Shown: positions 57,960 through 64,000 of the stretch, in pieces | Position numbering within the stretch: the first letter of the stretch is position 1 | Layout of the letters: each line of letters opens with the position of its first letter | NCBI GenBank assembly: GCA_003956705.1 | Contig: QZCP01000048.1 | Span: 186,001 to 250,000 of the forward strand | Length of the DNA: 64,000 nt | Source of the DNA: Brevipalpus yothersi | Lineage: Eukaryota > Arthropoda > Arachnida > Trombidiformes > Tenuipalpidae | Direction of reading: 5' to 3' | The notes under the pieces: generated by a model | What the model was told of the DNA's origin: nothing | Database searches by the model: none | The model's input: the letters and a program-made list of their open reading frames with translations, nothing else | Program-made: the position numbers and the translations under genes

Positions 57960-60900
57960 TGTTTTTATGTTTTTACGAATTTTTTCTCTATCATCTCACT
58001 TTTTTACCATCCACCACTTGTTAGCATTTTCGCTGAACCGCATCAGTATCGAACCCATCATCAGATTATCCTATCTCTTCCTTCGGATCAAAGATGAGGC
58101 CATATTGAGATGAAAAGGGAAGCTGGGAGAGGAGTAACAGTTACAGGATGGTTGAATGGATGGATGGATGGAAGAGAGAAAGAGATAGTGCTGTGAAAGG
58201 GAAGACATGAGAAATGATAAATAAAAAAAGATGGTCAACAATAAGTTGAACACTCAGAACGATATGTATGTGTAATCAGAAACACTCAATTCGGACCATA
58301 CTCAATTGATGGAGTATATTGGCCTATTATTGTCGCCTGATCAGAGAAAGAATGAGAAGTAATTGAGAGAGAGAGAGACCTGCATAACCCATAAATACTA
58401 TGCTGATACTGCTAAATTTCGATTGAGCAAGCGGTCTATCCTGTAAGAGAAAGGAAAATAAGAGAAACGAAAAGTAAGCAAGTGCGTTTGACCACTTTAC
58501 TGGACTTTACTCTATCATTTTGTATCGGGTACTGTTATAGTGGTGTTCGTCCGTTATAATGTACATGTATACGTGAAACAATTGAATAGCGAGAGCGTTA
58601 TATTCGCAATTGAGAGCAATGCTCATGGCTAAAATATGAAAGAGAGAAAGAGAGAGAAAAGTTTATGATGGAAAAGAGGAAGGTAAATATGTTGTTGAGC
58701 AACAAGATGGCAAAAGAGAGAGAGAGAGAGAGAGAGAAACCGAGATGAGAATAAAAATTAGATGAATGATGCTGTATAATATTCGTAGTAAAACGTTTAC
58801 GTTCACTAAAAACGTGAAAATACGCTCAAAGTTACTGGTAGCTTGTTCTTATCTGGAACTTGCTAAAATTCTTTTTTCTCTCTTTCTCTCTATCACCGTT
58901 TACTGAAATTTTTGGAATTTCAACCTCTTCCGGAGAAATTAATCTCTACAATGATGACATCAAGTGATTAGCTTTTACTATCAAACCTTTAAATCAGCAT
59001 ATATTCTATCCTCAAGTTAACATATGATGATGATGATGATGATGGCGACTTATAATATTATCACATATATACACGGTTAAACATTGCTTCATTTTCAATT
59101 GGCTTACGTAACGGTACATTGTGGTATTAATACATGACGATATGTACGATTCTTTTCTACTCATATCACTCATTCCTTTCTCTCTGGTCCAACCGTTGAT
59201 GGTTGTCCAATCAGCATGCAACCGATCAGTTTAATCATGAAACACACTCGCACTTGCATCAGAGCCCACGCACATGAATAGTGTGTACCACGAATTTGGT
59301 TATGTTGATGCGGTGTTGTTGAATCAAAATCGAAGCATCCGCATGGCATCAGTTAACTCATAGAGAGCGAAACGAAACGGTTCTGATAAGTAAAAGCTGA
59401 TTCCGTGGATGATGAGTGTGAAGCATTTTTTTCCTTCACAGTAAAGCATACCGATTCATTCATGATGAAATTGACCAGACGATCGGATTACCATCATCTC
59501 TATCTCTTTAGTTTTTTTCCCTACGTTCTGGACTTTCATTTCGACTGATATTTTAAGCCTCATAAAATATATGCACTTTCTTCGGTGAAAGCTGATTTTT
59601 TTTCCAACAATTTCACGATCGATGTGTTGATATTTCCATGAATGAACAGAGCGTGTGTATATGTAGGGGAGAGAGAGAGAAAATGAATGAATTAATGAAT
59701 TCATCATGTGAAAATAATATGAATATATGAGGTGTCCATCGCTTTCGTTTGGACACATCTTGTCATCCTGTTTCGAGCGGATGAAGATGATATTATGGTG
59801 TGATGGAATAAGAAAAATAGGTACACAGCGAAATCATAAGTCAGACAAGCTGGTGTATAGGATATTGAGATCCATCAAATTAAAGTTTGAAATCTATCAT
59901 GAATGAAAATATATAGCACTTTCCCAGATAATCACCATCATCCCCAATTTATGATATAAATCAAAATTTGAATCGAGTGAAAGTAATAGAAAGGAGTGAA
60001 AAAAAGATAAGTCAAATTATTATTATGATTCTTGAATTGGTATATTTGTATTGTTGATCATCATCATGCAGTGAGGAATACAAAATGATAATACAGGAAT
60101 ACAACAAAAAGTAGCCTCTCTTCGCTGATATCTTGGAAAGTGAATCATTATTCCTGTCAATTTTCTTTTGATATAGAGAAGATGAAAAAAGTTTTATCCA
60201 TCAATTCAGTAGCCTTCCTACGCTTTTCATCTCACTTTAGTAAAACTTGTCTACATGATCATGACTATACCTACATGATGATGATCGAACTACAGCGTAT
60301 CAGTTAGCGCAACATTAGTATGTCAATGAATTCAGATACAAGAGAGGAAAAAAAAACAATCGCCACTCTATTGTAACACTGTTCATCTGATTTGCATGAT
60401 GTGTTCATTGAGGCTGAACATTGTCAATTCATGTGATCAATACATGAACAAGATGCTTTTTTGTCCCACTCAGATTCTTAACTATTCAGTGTTACTCAAT
60501 ATACACTGTACTTGATAGTGATCAGAAGTTGTGAGAGTTTTTATTTCTCTCTCTCTATGATGGAAGATAGCAAAAATGAAAATTTTTTTCCTCTTTTCGA
60601 ACTGTTCCGATTATTTTCACCGTCTATTCTGATTACAAATCGTCCAAATTATCTAGCTCGGACATCGCCGTTCCATGCCTCATGAACATATTCTTTAACC
60701 TTATTTATTGGCTTGATCTGAGCAAATAATTGATCTTTTCCTTTCTAATTGATTTATGGGTTAGGCCAGATATGATGATAGTTTCGCATCATTCATTCAT
60801 TCATCGGAGTGACAAAATATTATTTGGAGGAAAAAAATCAGACTGTCAAAGAGAGAAAGAGAGAGTAGATAGTGTTTTCCATGAAACAATCGATGAATCA

Positions 60901-61610
60901 TGAGCCTATCTCTCTCTCTTCCACATATTCTGATTATCAAGCAGTGATAGTTTGATAGTGATAAATGAACTGATGAGATTGAAAATTACTGCCATGATTT
61001 CCTACTTCTTTTTTCATTTGACATTCGTTCTCATTTCAAATCAAGAGCGAATTGGTTAACCTGTACAACCAGAACCGTATGAGAGCAGATTGAGAAGCAA
61101 AAGGTTAGAAAAGGGATAATCTCGCTAGTCTGTGTGTTTTCCGAATATTCCAAATATATGGAATTGAAATACAGGTACAATTGAAGGAATGATCGAATGA
61201 TACCTTCCATTGAGTGTACTATCTTCATCATAAAGGAAGACATAGAGACCGATTGAGAACTTGTTCTGATTTGATCTGATTGTGTTCGATGATTTTCTTC
61301 TTCAAAGTTTGTAGTTTCGCAATTCGAAGTAGTTTTTCTTTCATTTTCTTTCAACATTAATACTTGGATAAGCATAGATCATTGATAAAATATCCACTAT
61401 CTAAGAGGAAACGTTTTCACCATTAACGTTGGAACGAAATCAGTTTTTCTCCAACGAATTCCTTTTTCTCGCCGGAAGAGAAGCTTAAGTGAATGAATAA
61501 ATAAATCGGAAGTGGTCTTCGATCGATTATGATTGTGATGGTGATTTTAAATCCGATAGAGAACTGAAAGGGAGAAAAGAAGAAATATTTGGGCAAAGAA
61601 AAGATTGACG

Positions 61611-61613
<3 letters not shown>

Positions 61614-61681
<68 letters not shown>
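61614..61681. repeat. (GA)n microsatellite, longest in the window
   Basis: An uninterrupted GA run of about 68 bp, the longest simple repeat here. Confidence 0.95.
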
Positions 61682-61684
<3 letters not shown>

Positions 61685-62739
61685 GTTGAAGAGATGGCAA
61701 CAAATAATGGAGAGTCCCAAATGTGACCACAAAGTGTGTTAAAATAAAACCATCAATAGTCAGCATGTTGATGGGCACTTACAACTTTGTCTTATGGACA
61801 AAGTTTACTGAATGAAACAAGTGGTGGATCTATCTGAGGGAGGATGGGCCAACAAGGGGGAGTGATGGTGACATGCTAAGAGACTTGTGAGTCGGGCATC
61901 CGAATGAGAGAACTAAATGGGTCAGAAGGGATGGATGGTAGTAAGATGCTGGTTTTGGGAAAAGGATAGAAAGAGAAAGAGAGAGAGAGAGGAGCAAGAT
62001 GACTAACATTTAGTGTGTCGATAGGGAAGTAAAGGAGAAAGCATCTTCCGGGAATCGGAGAGGAATGGTGAATATAAATGATATATCATGTGAAGGGAGA
62101 GAGAGAGAGAGTTAGTTGAATCTTAAAACCTTGTTGCCGTTGTTTGAATCAAAATTTGGATTAAAATTTTTTCGGACAAGGAAGAGAGCTTTTTCTCTCT
62201 CTCTCCATCTTACAACTGGTTATGAACATGAAAGATTGATAAACGCAAGAGATAAAAGAGAGAGAGAGAGAGAGAGAATGAAAATGGTAAACGTTAACTG
62301 ATTAATTTAACTTGATGATTCAGCAATCAGTGTTACTCATTGTAATCACCATCTTACTTCGAGAGTTCTATTCAAGCTATACCTTCAAAAATCCTGTTTG
62401 TTAAGTATATTCTTGGTACCAAAAGAGAGAGAGAGAGTGAATGAAGGGAAAAGTGACCAAATCATGAGAAGAACATAAAATAGTCACTCACAGGGCATCA
62501 GCAACTTTACACAATTGTTTTTCATCATTTTATTTCTTTTTTACTTTCGCGTATAGCTCAACTAAGAAAATGGGAGGAAGATTGATCAAAATTTATCCAT
62601 ACAGTATAGCTACTTTCAGCATTGGTAAGCGGATTTTGAAATATGAATGAGAATAGCCTTCAATTCGAGTTTGATCCTTAATTGAGAGTGAATTTTGAAA
62701 AATTTTCCCAAAAACATCCTAAATTCTCTTTACTAGATA

Positions 62740-62792
62740 ATTTTTATAATTTTTTATATTTTATTTTATATTTTATATTTTATATTTTTTAT
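62740..62792. repeat. TTTTATA-type tandem repeat
   Basis: Irregular tandem copies of ttttata/ttttatatttta make up an almost pure AT stretch. Confidence 0.75.
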
Positions 62793-63629
62793 AATTCCAA
62801 TGTTCTGTATAATTGAGACAAATTCGAAAGTACGATAAACAATTGTCTGAGCTCAAATTATCAAGTAATTCGATGTCTTTTCAATAGAATTAGCCAGAAA
62901 ACCCCAATCGAACGAGAAGATTAGAAAAGATTGAGAATTTTTGTTCCACCGTTATTATTATTGGTAAACAACTGGTGACTTACGCGAATTACAGGCCTAA
63001 CTTTTTTTTCGAAAAGTATTCTTGGAAAATATGACAAGTGATCTTCGAAGAAGAAAATAACATCTATTGTTCAATTTCCTTGAATGATTACAATAAAGAT
63101 TCTTTTAAAGATACAGAAAAAACAATCACATTCAAGAGATGATGAGTTGATGGGAGAGAAGAAAGAAAGAGAGAGAGAGAGAACTATCATTTTTGTGATC
63201 ACAATTCTGTGGAATTTTTTATCCTTCCAAAATCTTGAAAAGGAAATTACCACCGTGAAGATGCTACTTGTCTTAATTTGATTCATTCAACCATCATCAT
63301 TTTGACTAGTTATTGCACCTTCGAGCACTAACACTTAGAATACAGCTATAAGATGAACATATAAGAGGCTGGACTGTTAATTTTTTCTGTGATAAAGAAG
63401 GAGAATACATTCTTAGCATTCGAACTTCTCGTAAATCAAATTGAAGAAATTTTTTCCTCTCACAAACGTATACAAAAAACGCAATCTATCCACTGAAAAC
63501 CATCTTCAAACCGTGAGAATATCTTACCAATTGAAATTATTTTCTTAAATTGTTGAATCAAGATACTCCTGTCATACAGTTATACCAATATTTTCACCTC
63601 TCTTTTTCAGTTTTTTTTGTTATTTTCTT

Positions 63630-63634
<5 letters not shown>

Positions 63635-63671
<37 letters not shown>
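63635..63671. repeat. (CT)n microsatellite
   Basis: A CT run of about 37 bp following a T-rich stretch. Confidence 0.95.
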
Positions 63672-63673
<2 letters not shown>

Positions 63674-64000
63674 TTTCTTTTGAAATTTTTTTGTTCTCCA
63701 TCCTCTCAAATCTCTCTTACATTGTACATTCATTAAGTTGTATTCATTGTTTTAGAAATTTTTAATAATGACTTGTAGGAGAAGAAAGAGAGAGAAAAAG
63801 TGTCTTTAAATAAAAATGTGTGATAAAAATTGAAAATTTTCATCAATATACGAAGCTTATTTACACTTAACACACTTTGGATCAGCACACAGTGATCTTG
63901 AAGTGGCCATAATAGTGGTGGTTGATGTGCTAGAAATGCATACATTGTTGAGAATGAGCTGATGAGCACTTTTATCATCATCTTGATGATACGGATGCTT

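Larger units (their letters stand above)
53765..64000. other. about 10 kb without a recognisable gene
   Basis: After the ETFA poly(A) region no exon with a known motif was found on either strand. Open frames here are short and mostly made of microsatellite-encoded Ser-Leu or Arg-Glu repeats. The stretch is dotted with (GA)n/(CT)n tracts and AT-rich runs. It may be a long intron, a regulatory domain of a gene beyond the right edge, or neutral sequence. Confidence 0.5.

Noticed and set aside
61527..61778. Frames rich in Ser-Leu or Arg-Glu over GA/CT tracts (also at 11355, 54271, 62116, 63550)
   Set aside because: Translations of microsatellites, not proteins.

Overview
The window looks like nuclear DNA of a small-genome arthropod, most likely an acariform mite. 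It is AT-rich, with compact intron-containing genes on both strands (most introns about 60-450 nt, GT/AG borders visible) and many GA/CT microsatellites. Host genes include a vertebrate-type (type II) cryptochrome, a cathepsin L protease, and a local array of secreted catalytically dead serine-protease-like proteins of the kind mites are known to expand. The taxonomic call is inference; no rRNA or mitochondrial marker is present.

Layout, left to right: cathepsin L (+, 0.6-2.3 kb); a C2HC zinc-finger gene (-, 3.4-4.7 kb); a 767 bp Tc1/mariner-type MITE with perfect 30 bp inverted repeats (5.4-6.2 kb); a tandem array on the minus strand (7.5-16.8 kb) of a lineage-specific secreted family, with three apparently intact four-exon genes plus three broken copies and a 1.2 kb duplicated block; ZNHIT2 (-) and RBBP5 (+) sharing a divergent promoter region; SPRING1 (+) and NIF3L1 (-) converging; clathrin heavy chain (-, seven coding exons); a 7.55 kb retroelement bounded by 14 bp target-site duplications (31.28-38.83 kb); a type II cryptochrome (-); a CRAL-TRIO protein (-); DJ-1/PARK7 (-) and cyclin-G-associated kinase/auxilin GAK (+) in divergent orientation; ETFA (+); and about 10 kb of apparently gene-free, microsatellite-rich DNA to the right edge.

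The most unusual object is the retroelement. Its first ORF is an intact apurinic endonuclease plus reverse transcriptase (YADD, C-terminal Cys motif), as in APE-type non-LTR retrotransposons. It is followed downstream on the same strand by at least five short ORFs, each carrying the same finger (C-x2-C-x12-H), so they appear to be diverged paralogues. The last finger ORF is overprinted by a second long reading frame encoding an Arg/Ser/Asn-rich, Gag-like disordered protein that contains one in-frame TGA. The TSDs enclose all of this, so the cluster appears to have moved as one unit. An EN-RT-first order followed by a polycistronic set of finger ORFs and a dual-coding 3' end is not an arrangement I recognise from described non-LTR families.

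The second notable system is the 7.5-16.8 kb array. Reconstructed proteins have a signal peptide, a Cys-17-residue-Cys block that aligns without gaps to the region around the catalytic His of chymotrypsin-like proteases (His replaced by Trp), a retained D-D-D-L motif, and no GDSGGP. They therefore look like secreted inactive serine-protease homologues. Exon boundaries below were read by eye from splice signals and frame consistency; all identifications are from recognition, not database search.
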